The translations under genes were made by a program, and so were the position numbers. Shown here piece after piece: positions 41,301 through 49,304 of a DNA stretch of 64,000 bases. The first letter of the stretch is position 1. The number at the start of each line of letters is the position of its first letter. The stretch comes from an uncultured Pseudovibrio sp. Lineage in GTDB: Bacteria; Pseudomonadota; Alphaproteobacteria; Rhizobiales; Stappiaceae. The stretch is taken from positions 1 through 64,000 of the forward strand of contig CANMBS010000031.1 in assembly GCA_947496145.1 (NCBI GenBank), given 5' to 3'. Below the pieces are notes generated by a model that was given only the letters and a program-made list of their open reading frames with translations, had not been told where the DNA came from and ran no database searches.

Positions 41301-41863
41301 TGGCGCTGCAGCTCCACATAAAGCCGATCCCCAAACATTTGGTGCAACATCTCCAGACGAGATTTTGCCAGCTCTCCATGGCCCTCACGCAGCTGTGAGT
41401 TAATCGGGCCTTCGCTGGCACCAGTCAAAGCAATCAATCCAGCTGACTTTTCCAGCACGCGGGAAATGGGAACATTGGCTTTAAAACCCGGCTCTGTATC
41501 AAGGAACGCACGAGAGACCAGATCCATTAGATTCTCATAGCCCTCTTCAGATGTAGCCAGCAACACCAGATCACTGACAGCCTCATCCCCCGACGCATCT
41601 GGCTGATCTTCAAAATTGACAGAAACCTGACAGCCAATAATCGGCTGCATACCGGCACCAAATGCTTTTTCTGAAAATTCCAGAGCCCCAAAAAGGTTAC
41701 CGCTATCCGTAATCGCCAGCGCTGGCTGCTCGTCCTTAGACGCAAGATCAATCAGCTTACCAAGTGGCAATGCTCCTTCAAGCAATGAATAGGCTGAATG
41801 AACACGGAGATGGACGAAACCTGGTGATGACATCGTAGGCCTTTTGGTTCGCGGGGAATGCAT
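38399..41863 (-). CDS. dnaE: DNA polymerase III subunit alpha
   Basis: DnaE is the replicative polymerase catalytic subunit. The product is 1154 aa from ATG 41863 with a PHP domain (FVHLRVHSAYSLLEGALPLG), the C-family core (YFLIVADFIKWAK, GPGRGSGAGSLVAW, catalytic PDFDIDFCQNRREEV), a helix-hairpin-helix region and an OB fold near the C-terminus (RLAGTVTAKQERKTRTGNQ). ATG 41863 has an ideal AAGGAGGTG 8 nt ahead. A second ATG at 41833, with AAAAGG 6 nt ahead, is nearer the usual family start, so the protein may begin 10 residues later. It lies 106 bp downstream of the SOS-boxed small ORF. Confidence 0.97.
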   Translation of the reverse strand: MHSPRTKRPTMSSPGFVHLRVHSAYSLLEGALPLGKLIDLASKDEQPALAITDSGNLFGALEFSEKAFGAGMQPIIGCQVSVNFEDQPDASGDEAVSDLVLLATSEEGYENLMDLVSRAFLDTEPGFKANVPISRVLEKSAGLIALTGASEGPINSQLREGHGELAKSRLEMLHQMFGDRLYVELQRHNMKGEEDVEPALLNLAYELNIPVVATNEAFFPNPDDYEAHDALIAISEGRVLVETDRRQLTPDHCFKTREQMMELFADLPEALENSVMISRRCHYRPLKRAPILPRFAGADADAEEAERAEAEELTRQAKEGLQARLDVHGLAPDLEEKDYWDRLDYELGIIIRMKFPGYFLIVADFIKWAKSEDIPVGPGRGSGAGSLVAWSLTITDLDPMRFSLLFERFLNPERVSMPDFDIDFCQNRREEVIRYVQRKYGREQVAQIITYGTLQAKAVLRDVGRVLQMPYGQVDRLSKLVPGNPANPCTLPEALEQEPRLREAAKQEEVVDRLLKMAQKLEGLYRHASTHAAGVVIGDRPLEQLVPLYRDPRSDMPVAQFNMKWVEAAGLVKFDFLGLKTLTVIDTAVSHIKKRGIDVNIEEIPIDDPATYKLLAASETVGVFQLESQGMRRAIAGMRPDRFEDIIALVALYRPGPMDNIPIYNAVKHGEQEPDYLHPLLEPILTETNGIIVYQEQVMQIAQVLSGYSLGEADLLRRAMGKKIASEMEIQRARFVEGAVEQKVDKDQAGMIYDLVAKFANYGFNKSHAAAYALVAYQTAWLKANYPVEFLAGIMTLDLGNTDKLSDFRQEAMRMGIEVVPPNVNKSGVHFDVQDGKIVYAMGAIKGVGEQAVEHIVEVRGDEPFKDLADFATRISPKVLNKRTIENLIAAGAFDELNPNRAQLLDGLDRIIGMAQRTEENKTSGQNDFFGGDNAPEPLILNPADPWLPSERLQKEYAAVGFYISAHPLDEYRELFTKLRVQLWKDFERSVKAGSSAGRLAGTVTAKQERKTRTGNQMGIVRISDPTGQYEAVMFSETLNQCRDLLEPGQSVVLLVQADMRDDEVSVRISQVEPLEKVAGRVHRTLRIFLGSDEPIQSLQRQLRRGGDGEVSCVVLLDNGQREVEVKLPGNYQLSPQLSGALKTLPGVMDVQMS

Positions 41864-41969
41864 GACAGTAACACCTCCTTTGAAGGACCCCAAAGCAAAA
41901 TGCAATTCCCTGCCAAATCCCGGCCCCGGTTATCCCGAGTTTCCAATACCCGGCGACTAAGTCAAACTC

Positions 41970-42071
41970 CTAGGGAAGCAATGTCGTAAGCGCCTCTCCC
42001 CACATCAGGCAACTTGCGCCAAACAATAGGATGGACCCGAATGCAGCAGCCTCACGAACGACATATGCCAT
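41970..42071 (-). CDS. SOS-controlled 33-aa single-pass membrane peptide (SidA-like candidate)
   Basis: This unannotated short ORF starts MAYVVREAAAFGSILLFG and ends WGEALTTLLP. A charged N-terminus (Arg6, Glu7) is followed by one hydrophobic helix (about residues 8-24) and a short C-terminal tail. TGGAG lies 8 nt before the ATG. A perfect GTTC-N7-GTTC LexA box is centred 47 bp upstream, so it should be repressed by LexA and induced by DNA damage. Size, topology and control match SidA, the 29-residue SOS-induced Caulobacter peptide that blocks division through FtsW/FtsN. As I recall, unchecked, sidA lies in the same dnaE neighbourhood there. TisB-type membrane toxins are the alternative. Coding status and homology are inference. 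Confidence 0.7.
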   Translation of the reverse strand: MAYVVREAAAFGSILLFGASCLMWGEALTTLLP

Positions 42072-42110
42072 GATAAACACTCCAGCTTGATCTTGGTTTG
42101 TATGCATTAT

Positions 42111-42125
42111 GTTCCATAAATGTTC
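42111..42125. promoter_or_regulatory. LexA operator (SOS box), perfect GTTC-N7-GTTC
   Basis: GTTC at 42111-42114 and 42122-42125, exactly seven bases apart, form a perfect alphaproteobacterial LexA box, 40 bp ahead of the 33-codon minus-strand ORF. Possible promoter elements on that strand are TTGAAG (42137-42132) and the A/T-rich AACATAAT overlapping the box edge. It is the only perfect box I found besides the one at lexA. Confidence 0.8.
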
Positions 42126-42411
42126 TCATCCCTTCAACCCCCAATTTAGTGGAGTGGCACGCATAGTTAACAGAAGGTATATGAGAGGAAAGGACGTTGA
42201 CAGCAACGACCGTCTGCCAGTGAATTACCACACAGAACCAGCTACTTATGATGCTTGTTCAAGGTTAATTCCGGTTTTTACTTCAGGGAGGTGCGCCTCA
42301 TCAGGAGGCGCATGGAGGAAGTCAATGCAGGAACACTTATACCAGAAACGCAAAATGCCAGCAGAAAAACTGCTGGCATTTGATTCTCACTTAGCTCAGT
42401 TAGTGTCCCTT
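42126..42411. other. Intergenic region lolD to SOS peptide, with two hairpins
   Basis: No supported gene. On the minus strand the lolD terminator lies at 42353-42381. A second stem (TGCGCCTC 42292-42299, GAGGCGCA 42305-42312, 5-nt loop) has no T-run on the plus strand. A plus-strand frame from 42181 runs into antisense lolD and looks spurious. Confidence 0.5.
42353..42381 (-). terminator. Terminator after lolD
   Basis: A perfect 12-bp stem (AAATGCCAGCAG, CTGCTGGCATTT) with a 5-nt loop is followed on the minus strand by TTTTGCGTTT. It begins 30 bp past the lolD stop. Confidence 0.8.
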
Positions 42412-43146
42412 TTAAGGAAGTTCAATCACCTTACCATTTCGCAGCGTGATCCTGCGATCCATTTGCCGCGCAAGCTCCATATTATGGGTCGCAAGCAGTG
42501 CTGCAACGCCAGAGGCGCGCACCAGCGCAGTGAGTGCCTCAAACACGTACTGAGATGTTTTAGGGTCCAGATTACCGGTCGGTTCATCAGCTAAAAGCAC
42601 ACGCGGCGCATTGGCAACGGCACGTGCAATCGCAACACGTTGCTGCTCACCACCCGAAAGTTCCGCAGGCCGATGACTTTCACGCTCAGCCAGCCGCATG
42701 TAGGAAAGCAACTGCCGTGCCCGGTCTTCCGCATCAGCACGCTTCAGACCGCAAATCATTTGAGGCAAAGCGATATTTTCAAGAGCAGTAAACTCAGGCA
42801 GCAACTGATGGAACTGATAGACAAAGCCAACTCCGGTGCGCCGGATGGCAGTGCGTGCATCATCATTGAGCGTGGAGCATTCCTTCCCGGCGATGATAAC
42901 CTCACCACCTTGTGGCCGCTCAAGAAGCCCCGCAAGGTGCATCAAAGTAGATTTACCCGCACCGGACGGCGCAACCAGAGCCACCATCTCCCCCTCATAA
43001 AGGTTCAGGTTCGCACCTTTTAAAATCTCAAGCTCTCCGTCACCCTCTGCATAACTTCGGAAGACATTTTGCAAGCTTAAGACAGGAACGCGCTCGCCCC
43101 CCTCAACAGCGGCACCAGCAACAGGTTTTGTTGGTTTGTTCATCAT
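42412..43146 (-). CDS. lolD: Lipoprotein-releasing system ATP-binding protein LolD
   Basis: LolD is the ATPase of the LolCDE transporter that extracts outer-membrane lipoproteins from the inner membrane. The 244-residue protein has Walker A (APSGAGKST), the Q-loop region [17 protein letters not shown], signature LSGGEQQR, Walker [13 protein letters not shown] and the switch His in ATHNMEL. Its start overlaps the upstream permease stop (ATGA), so the two are translationally coupled. Confidence 0.95.
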   Translation of the reverse strand: MMNKPTKPVAGAAVEGGERVPVLSLQNVFRSYAEGDGELEILKGANLNLYEGEMVALVAPSGAGKSTLMHLAGLLERPQGGEVIIAGKECSTLNDDARTAIRRTGVGFVYQFHQLLPEFTALENIALPQMICGLKRADAEDRARQLLSYMRLAERESHRPAELSGGEQQRVAIARAVANAPRVLLADEPTGNLDPKTSQYVFEALTALVRASGVAALLATHNMELARQMDRRITLRNGKVIELP

Positions 43147-44429
43147 TCGTAGCGCAAAGCCTCAACAGGATCGAGCCGGGCTGCGCGCCAGGCAGGGTAA
43201 ATAGTTGCTAGCAAACTCAAAACAAGCGCCATAACAACAACGCTCGCCGTCTCTCCAGAATCCATTTCAGCCGGAAGCTTGGAGAGGAAATAAAGCTCAG
43301 GAGAAAACAGTTCTGTTGCAGTCAGCCACGAAATGGCTTGCCGGATACTTTCAATATTCCAGCACACCACGGTTCCCAAAACAAAACCAGCCAGAGTTCC
43401 AATCGTGCCAATGCTTGCACCCGTGATGATAAAGATACGCATCACAGCACCGCGTGTAGCTCCCATGGTACGCAGTACCGCAATGTCGCGCCCCTTATCC
43501 TTCACCAGCATAGTCATGCCAGAAATGATATTAAGTGCTGCCACAAGAACGATAAGCGTCAGGATCAGGAACATCACATTGCGTTCGACTTCCAATGCGG
43601 AAAAGAACGTCATATTGCGTTGTCGCCAATCTGACACGAACACAGGCCGCCCCGCTTCCTCTTCAATCACTGGCCGCAAAGGTCCCACAGCATCCGGGTC
43701 ATCTGCGTAAACCTCAATGCCCGTAGCCAGCCCTTCCTTATTGAAATAAAGCTGGGCTTCGTCAAAGGGCATAAAAGCGATGGTGCCATCATATTCGCTC
43801 ATGCCTATCTGAAAGATCGCTGTGACCGGATACCCCTTCACACGTGGCGTCATCCCCATAGGTGTGATGCTGCCACGTGGGGTAATCACACGCACGGTAT
43901 CACCAACGGTAACACCAAGTTGGCGCGCCAGCCGTGTTCCGATAGCAACGCCGTCGCCCTCATCAAAACCGTCCAAAGTGCCCAGCAGCACATTACCGGA
44001 AACCAGATCAAGCTTATCAAGATCAGCCTTACGCAGACCTCGGAACAACGCTCCCAAATCCGCGCTCGGGCCAGAAATCATCGCCTGCCCTTCAACGAAA
44101 GGCATGGCAAAATCAACACCTTCAAGGCCCGCAAGCTTTTGTGTCGTCGCATCATAATCATTCAGCGGACTGTCTATCGGCTGAACTAGTACATGACCAT
44201 TGATGCCAAGGATTTTCGTGAGCAACTCAGTCCGGAAGCCATTCATCACCGCCATAACAATGATCAGGGTCGCAACGCCCAGAGTAATGCCCAAAAACGA
44301 CAAGCCAGCAATAATTGAAATGAAAGTTTCTTTGCGTCTGGAGCGCAGATAACGCCCTGCCAGCATCCACTCAAAGGGTGCAAACCACCGGGTTTTACCG
44401 GGATGAGCCGCCTGAATCTCTGCCGTCAT
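43143..44429 (-). CDS. lolC: Lipoprotein-releasing ABC transporter permease (LolC/LolE type)
   Basis: This is the membrane subunit of the lipoprotein release machine, FtsX/MacB type. The 428-residue product has a first helix near [21 protein letters not shown], a large periplasmic domain (about 65-285) and three C-terminal helices with the FtsX signature [19 protein letters not shown]. Only one permease gene is present; in alphaproteobacteria a single LolF-type protein usually forms a homodimer in place of LolC and LolE. Confidence 0.93.
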   Translation of the reverse strand: MTAEIQAAHPGKTRWFAPFEWMLAGRYLRSRRKETFISIIAGLSFLGITLGVATLIIVMAVMNGFRTELLTKILGINGHVLVQPIDSPLNDYDATTQKLAGLEGVDFAMPFVEGQAMISGPSADLGALFRGLRKADLDKLDLVSGNVLLGTLDGFDEGDGVAIGTRLARQLGVTVGDTVRVITPRGSITPMGMTPRVKGYPVTAIFQIGMSEYDGTIAFMPFDEAQLYFNKEGLATGIEVYADDPDAVGPLRPVIEEEAGRPVFVSDWRQRNMTFFSALEVERNVMFLILTLIVLVAALNIISGMTMLVKDKGRDIAVLRTMGATRGAVMRIFIITGASIGTIGTLAGFVLGTVVCWNIESIRQAISWLTATELFSPELYFLSKLPAEMDSGETASVVVMALVLSLLATIYPAWRAARLDPVEALRYE

Positions 44430-44499
44430 ACTAGACTATTCTCCGTTTTCACTGATGCACCACCCAAAATATAGGGGCGTTCGCAACAGATGCCATACT

Positions 44500-44537
44500 T
44501 GCTGGCGAAATGGTCTGGCAGCAAACCACCGCCAGCA
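44500..44537 (-). terminator. Hairpin between proS and lolC
   Basis: TGCTGGCG (44500-44507) pairs with CGCCAGCA (44530-44537) around a 22-nt loop, with no T-run. It is a weak structure in the 155-bp proS-lolC gap; read-through to lolCD is likely. Confidence 0.35.
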
Positions 44538-44584
44538 CCTGTCATATTTTTAAGCTGTTAAGCTAACCCGAGCTTTAAGGGGTA

Positions 44585-45910
44585 TCAGTCCTTTAAGGCA
44601 GAAATCAGTTTATTCACCGCTGCTTCTGGCGTCAGCATCTCGCGTTCACCAGTTGCACGGTTCTTCACTTCCACCTCACCGGTCTTCAGGCCACGAGGAC
44701 CAACAACCAGTTGATAAGGAAGTCCAATCAGGTCCATGCTGGCAAATTTCTGGCCCGCGCTGGTTTTGCGGTCATCATAAAGCACTTCAACGCCAGCCTT
44801 TTCCAGCTCAGCGTAAACGCTCTCACAAACCTCATCACACTCTGAGCCCACCTTCATGTTGATCAGACCAACATGGAACGGAGCAACTTCCTTCGGCCAG
44901 ACAATACCATCATCATCATGACATGCTTCAATGATCGCGCCCAGCAAACGGGAAACGCCAATGCCATAAGAACCCATATGGACTGGCACTTCCTTGCCCT
45001 CACCCGTCATCACTTTCGCACCCATAGGATCTGAGTACTTGGTGCCGAAATAGAAGATATGACCCACTTCAATACCGCGTGCAGACATTTTCTTGTCTTC
45101 TGCAACAACGTTAAAGGCAGATTCATCATGCATTTCATCAGTCGCAGCATAAGGAGTGGTCCACTGCTTGATGATACCGGAAAGATCACTTGTAAAGTCA
45201 GTGTCTTCACCCGGAATTGGCAGATCAAGGATATCTTTATCCAGGAACACTTCACTCTCACCGGTAGATGCCAGCACGATGAATTCATGAGACAGGTCAC
45301 CACCGATCGGACCAGTGTCAGCCTTCATTGGAATTGCAGTCAAACCCATACGCGCAAAGGTGCGCAGATACGCAACAAACATGCGCTGATACGCTTCAGT
45401 TGCACGTTCTTTATCCAGATCGAAAGAATAAGCATCCTTCATCAGGAACTCACGACCACGCATCACACCAAAACGAGGACGCACTTCATCGCGGAACTTC
45501 CACTGCACGTGGTAAAGGTTCAGCGGCAGGTCCTTATAGGAACGCACGTAACTGCGGAAAATATCTGTGATCATCTCTTCGTTAGTCGGACCAAAGAGCA
45601 TGTCGCGTTCGTGGCGGTCTTCGATGCGCAGCATTTCCTTGCCGTATGCATCATAACGACCACTTTCGCGCCACAGATCAGCAGACTGAATGGTTGGCAT
45701 CAGCAGCTGAACAGCACCGGAACGGTTCTGCTCTTCCTCAACAATGCGCTGAACCTTATTCAGAACGCGATGGCCAAGCGGCAGCCATGCATAAATCCCG
45801 GCGGACTGCTGACGAACCATACCTGCACGCAGCATCAGGCGGTGCGATACGATTTCGGCTTCTTTCGGTGTTTCCTTCAAAATAGGCAGGAAATATCGGG
45901 ACAAACGCAT
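44585..45910 (-). CDS. proS: Proline--tRNA ligase (short, alphaproteobacterial type)
   Basis: Class II prolyl-tRNA synthetase. At 441 residues it lacks the editing insertion found in the E. coli enzyme (about 570 aa), as is normal for alphaproteobacteria, which rely on separate trans-editing proteins. It has motif 2 in [21 protein letters not shown] (shown here only in part as [12 protein letters not shown]), motif 3 in [16 protein letters not shown], and a C-terminal anticodon domain with [18 protein letters not shown]. Confidence 0.96.
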   Translation of the reverse strand: MRLSRYFLPILKETPKEAEIVSHRLMLRAGMVRQQSAGIYAWLPLGHRVLNKVQRIVEEEQNRSGAVQLLMPTIQSADLWRESGRYDAYGKEMLRIEDRHERDMLFGPTNEEMITDIFRSYVRSYKDLPLNLYHVQWKFRDEVRPRFGVMRGREFLMKDAYSFDLDKERATEAYQRMFVAYLRTFARMGLTAIPMKADTGPIGGDLSHEFIVLASTGESEVFLDKDILDLPIPGEDTDFTSDLSGIIKQWTTPYAATDEMHDESAFNVVAEDKKMSARGIEVGHIFYFGTKYSDPMGAKVMTGEGKEVPVHMGSYGIGVSRLLGAIIEACHDDDGIVWPKEVAPFHVGLINMKVGSECDEVCESVYAELEKAGVEVLYDDRKTSAGQKFASMDLIGLPYQLVVGPRGLKTGEVEVKNRATGEREMLTPEAAVNKLISALKD

Positions 45911-46199
45911 GTGTTTAACTCTTCAGTTTTATAAACTCGCAAGCTCAGGCTCAAACCCGGCTTTTTTCTCACAGCCTTATTAGCAAGCAGAACGCCCATT
46001 GTAACTGCCAACATGACGATTAGCTCAGATTCTACATCACATTTCCCCATACACGGGCTGTTTGTGCTGTCCTGACAGCTTACTCAGGCAGATTTTGCGG
46101 GGAACTTATAGCTGAAATTTTGGGCAGGCAAAAAATTACGGCGAATTGATACAAATTGATGACAAACGCGCATGATTACGTTAGTGTCGTTTCAACAAC

Positions 46200-46367
46200 A
46201 ACAACAGCGCCATTCATTGGAGCTGCAAGGTATCGCGATCTTTAGTCTTGGGAGGAAGGTTCTCGGGCGCCCTTAATTGGTTGCAGCCGGCACTCTACGC
46301 AAGTGCAAAGAGAACAATTGAACGCGGAACTCGTTTTAACAGCAAGGCTTCGGCCTTGCTTTTTTTT
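46200..46367 (+). ncRNA. Candidate small RNA with UUCG-capped terminator
   Basis: This is a free-standing plus-strand segment that ends in a textbook terminator and has no ORF worth keeping. It can fold: GCTGCAA (46222-46228) pairs with TTGCAGC (46281-46287), enclosing the purine-rich GGGAGGAAGG; GCACT (46290-46294) pairs with AGTGC (46302-46306). Its 5' end is not known; TTGATA/TTGATG-like -35 boxes lie near 46146-46162. It does not match SRP RNA, tmRNA or RNase P features. Being divergent from proS, it could also act in cis on that leader. Confidence 0.5.
46341..46367 (+). terminator. Strong intrinsic terminator with UUCG loop
   Basis: AGCAAGGC (46341-46348), loop TTCG, GCCTTGCT (46353-46360), then T7. 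No plus-strand protein gene precedes it, which is the main evidence for the small RNA. Confidence 0.92.
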
Positions 46368-46514
46368 CGCCAATTTCTGCGGTTTCCAGTGTATGACCAG
46401 CACACGTCAGCGAGAAAAGCGCTCCTCCCGCTTCTTCTTCTCGGCAAAAGTACCCCATTACAAACAGGTTCACTCTGATCGGATTACGGCTCCTGTGGAA
46501 GACGTCATCATCTC

Positions 46515-46548
46515 ACAAAAAAGCACCAGCGAAGAATCGCTAGTGCTT
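46515..46548 (-). terminator. Terminator of the rnj-mce-DUF1467 side
   Basis: On the minus strand a 12-bp stem with one G-U pair (46548-46537 with 46532-46521) and a 4-nt loop is followed by T6. It lies 57 bp after the DUF1467 stop. Confidence 0.85.
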
Positions 46549-46604
46549 GAAATCAGTTCACCTATGTAACGCAAAAGCGAATTTTCGCGCCAACACTCAG
46601 TTCA

Positions 46605-46883
46605 TCATGAAGGTGCATTTCCCATCAGCTGGTCAACCAATGGAAACAAGTGCTCCCCGAGACCAGATTCAAGGAACCAATAGAAAGCTCCAAACACAAT
46701 GGTTGTCACAATCGTGTTGATGATGACCTTCTTCAGCATTTGAGGTCGCTGCGGAGCACTTTCTGCTGTTCCCGGCACTACCTCACCCTCGTCTTCCTGT
46801 GTGCGCACACCAAATGGCAGGATGGCAAGGAACAAGATCCACCACATCATAAAATAGAGTGCGACAAGTAGCGGTGTAGCCAT
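46605..46883 (-). CDS. DUF1467 family membrane protein
   Basis: This is a 92-residue inner-membrane protein with two helices (about 5-24 and 52-70) and the family motif LPFGVRTQEDEGE after the first helix. ATG 46883 has GGAG 7 nt ahead; the longer frame from 46943 adds 20 hydrophilic residues not typical of the family. Function unknown. The set mce-DUF1467-proS is conserved in Rhizobiales. Confidence 0.9.
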   Translation of the reverse strand: MATPLLVALYFMMWWILFLAILPFGVRTQEDEGEVVPGTAESAPQRPQMLKKVIINTIVTTIVFGAFYWFLESGLGEHLFPLVDQLMGNAPS

Positions 46884-47027
46884 AAAACTGCTCCGGTTCG
46901 GTGAAGTCTGACGCGACTGGATGCTTTCAAAACAAGCATCCAATACAATAAGCCTTTATACCTATAGGAAATACACTGGAGCGAAAAGGCGTGTCACACG
47001 TCAAAACCACAGGTCTTTCAGTTTAAA

Positions 47028-47432
47028 TCAGGCCTGTTCCAGTTCTGTCAAAGTGCCCAGAAAGTCCTTTGGATGCAAAAACAGCACCGGCTTTCCATGC
47101 GCGCCAATCTTCGGCTCACCATCCCCAAGAATGCGGGCACCGTTTGCAACCAGCTGGTCACGGGCAGCAATAATATCATCCACTTCATAGCAGATATGAT
47201 GGATACCGCCCTGCGTGTTACGCTCCAGAAACTTGGAAATCGGAGAGTTATCGCCAAGCGGTTCTAACAGCTCGATTTTCGTATTCGGAAGGTCGATAAA
47301 CACGGTGGAAACCCCATGGTCTGGCTGCGCAACCTTCTCAGAAGTAGTACCTCCAAGGATATCACGATATACCTTCAAGGCTTCTTCCATATCCAGCACA
47401 GCAATCGCAACGTGGTTCAAGCGTCCAATCAT
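47028..47432 (-). CDS. mce: Methylmalonyl-CoA epimerase
   Basis: Mce interconverts the two methylmalonyl-CoA epimers in propionate metabolism. The 134-residue VOC protein has RLNHVAIAVLDMEEALKVY, IELLEPLG, GIHHICYEVDDI and the C-terminal LFLHPKDFLGTLTELEQ with the metal-ligand His and Glu. ATG 47432 has GGGAG 7 nt ahead. It lies between rnj and the DUF1467 gene. Confidence 0.94.
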   Translation of the reverse strand: MIGRLNHVAIAVLDMEEALKVYRDILGGTTSEKVAQPDHGVSTVFIDLPNTKIELLEPLGDNSPISKFLERNTQGGIHHICYEVDDIIAARDQLVANGARILGDGEPKIGAHGKPVLFLHPKDFLGTLTELEQA

Positions 47433-47506
47433 GATCGTTCTCCCTAAAATCATCAGGTGCTAAGGAACAGATTTAGCGCACAAAGTCCATTCAATCAAAA
47501 GTCAAA

Positions 47507-47535
47507 GGCCGCAGATGATCCCCTCACCTGCGGCC
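47507..47535 (-). terminator. Hairpin after rnj
   Basis: GGCCGCAG (47507-47514) pairs with CTGCGGCC (47528-47535) around a 13-nt loop, followed on the minus strand by TTTGACTTTT, 27 bp after the rnj stop. Confidence 0.6.
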
Positions 47536-47561
47536 CTTCAAAACTCGAAAATCTGTCAGAA

Positions 47562-49229
47562 TCAGACCCGCTGCACCAGCGCCTTGCAAAGTGGCTTCTT
47601 GCCCCAGTGCTCCACCACAGCATAACGGGCCGCACGCCGTGCTGCTTCACGCACCGTATCCACATCCCGGCGTCGGGTCTTGGGTATAGAAATCACAGCA
47701 CCGTAAACAGCATCACGAACGGCTTCGTCAAACTCTGTCCCGTCCTCGGTTTCATCAGGCATGCCAAACAGCACCACATCAATATCACCAAGCAGCTCAC
47801 CGCGACCATCAACAATAAGAGAAACCATCACGCACCCGCCATAGGAAAGCTTGCGGCGCTCCTGAACACCCGTTTCTTCCGGCGCTGCAACCAAACGGCC
47901 ATCACGCACCAAAATCCCGACTGGTGCCTCATCAATCACTTCAAGAGCACCCGGATGCAGGCGAACCATATCCCCGTCACGAATGATTTTGACGTCCTTC
48001 ACACCTTTGCTCTTTGCAAAGTCCTTGTGGCACTGCAAGTGCAGCGGCTCGCCATGAACAGGCAGAACCTTTTTCGGACGCACCAGATCATAAACCTGAT
48101 CCAGCTCACCGCGCCGTGGATGACCGGACACATGCACAAGCGCATCACGATCAGTCACCACCCGAAGGCCCTGCTGCGTCAACTGGTTGATAATGCCGTA
48201 AACGGCCTTCTCATTGCCCGGAATAGTACGGCTGGAGAAAATCACCATATCGCCAGCAGATAGCCCAATCAATCGATGTTGGTCACCAGCAATACGCGCC
48301 ATGGCAGCGCGGGCTTCCCCTTGAGAGCCAGTACACAGCGCAACAACCTTATCACGCGGCAAAGACCCATAAGTCTCTTCATCGCGGAACGGAGCAAGCC
48401 CCTCAAGATAACCAAGCTCCCGCGCAATCTCCACAGTACGCTGCATAGAACGGCCAATCACCACGATCTCACGTTCTGCTGCCATCGCCGCTTCCGCAAC
48501 TGCCCGCATACGAGCAACGTTGGAGGCAAATGTGGTGACTGCCACGCGGTGCGGTGCTTCCTTAATGATGCGTGTCAGCTCTTCCTTCACATCCGCTTCA
48601 CTCGGGCTAACCCCCTCACGAACCGCATTGGTGCTGTCACAGACAAAAACATCAACGCCTTCATCGCCCAGCTCACGCAAACGCTGAAGATCGATTGCCT
48701 TACCCACACCCGGTGTCAGGTCAATCTTCCAGTCACCAGAGTGAAGAACCAGTTGCCCGCCAACACGGATCGCCAGAGCACACGGCTCAGGGATTGAGTG
48801 GGTCATGGTCACCAGTTCAATATCGAAGACACCGGCTTTAAACCGATCTCCCTGATTAACAACAGTAACCGGAATCTCATAGTCAGCCCCGTCACCAATC
48901 AGCTTGGCTTCCAGAAGGCGGGCCGTAAATGGTGTTGCGTAAACTGGCAGCTCCAGCCGCTTCCAAAGATAGGAAAGTGCGCCGTAATGGTCTTCATGAG
49001 CATGGGTAATGACGATCCCGTCAATGCGGGAACGCTCTTCCTCTAAAAAACGAATGTCTGGCAAAACCAGATCCACACCCGGCATTTCCGGCCCGGCAAA
49101 CGACACACCGAAATCAACAATCAACCAGCGACGATCATCCTCAGGCCCATATCCGTAAAGGCCAAGGTTCATTCCAATCTCACCAACACCGCCTAGCGGC
49201 AGAAACACGAGCTGTTCATTGCCCGACAT
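47562..49229 (-). CDS. rnj: Ribonuclease J
   Basis: RNase J is a beta-CASP metallo-beta-lactamase endonuclease and 5'-exonuclease that acts in mRNA decay and rRNA maturation, present in alphaproteobacteria beside RNase E. The 555-residue protein has the zinc motif THAHEDH (His76, His78, Asp80, His81), LHSGDWKID, the beta-CASP region with IVVIGRSMQRT and FSSRTIPGNEKAV, and HVSGHPRRGELDQV. AAGGAG lies 6 nt before the ATG. Confidence 0.96.
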   Translation of the reverse strand: MSGNEQLVFLPLGGVGEIGMNLGLYGYGPEDDRRWLIVDFGVSFAGPEMPGVDLVLPDIRFLEEERSRIDGIVITHAHEDHYGALSYLWKRLELPVYATPFTARLLEAKLIGDGADYEIPVTVVNQGDRFKAGVFDIELVTMTHSIPEPCALAIRVGGQLVLHSGDWKIDLTPGVGKAIDLQRLRELGDEGVDVFVCDSTNAVREGVSPSEADVKEELTRIIKEAPHRVAVTTFASNVARMRAVAEAAMAAEREIVVIGRSMQRTVEIARELGYLEGLAPFRDEETYGSLPRDKVVALCTGSQGEARAAMARIAGDQHRLIGLSAGDMVIFSSRTIPGNEKAVYGIINQLTQQGLRVVTDRDALVHVSGHPRRGELDQVYDLVRPKKVLPVHGEPLHLQCHKDFAKSKGVKDVKIIRDGDMVRLHPGALEVIDEAPVGILVRDGRLVAAPEETGVQERRKLSYGGCVMVSLIVDGRGELLGDIDVVLFGMPDETEDGTEFDEAVRDAVYGAVISIPKTRRRDVDTVREAARRAARYAVVEHWGKKPLCKALVQRV

Positions 49230-49304
49230 ATAGCACTCCTTTTATTCCCAAAGGATATGAGGCTTCATGTCTTGGAAGCCAGCGCCACCGCGCTTTGCAC
49301 ATCT

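Larger units (their letters stand above)
45911..46604. other. 694-bp intergenic region between proS and DUF1467 gene
   Basis: No protein gene is supported. From the left it holds the proS leader, a plus-strand RNA candidate ending in a UUCG terminator (46200-46367), about 150 bp without clear features, and a minus-strand terminator for the DUF1467 operon (46515-46548). Short frames at 46248-46478 and 46393-46569 read through these terminators and are doubtful. Confidence 0.6.

Noticed and set aside
42109-42594. 161-codon plus-strand frame upstream of lolD
   Set aside because: It crosses the LexA box and continues antisense into lolD; no domain visible.
46248-46478. 76-codon plus-strand frame between proS and the DUF1467 gene
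   Set aside because: It reads through a strong intrinsic terminator and has no proper start or ribosome site; the region is better explained as a small RNA.
46393-46569. 58-codon plus-strand frame starting MTSTRQREKRSS
   Set aside because: No ribosome site, and its 3' half is the minus-strand DUF1467 terminator; basic low-complexity start gives no family hint.
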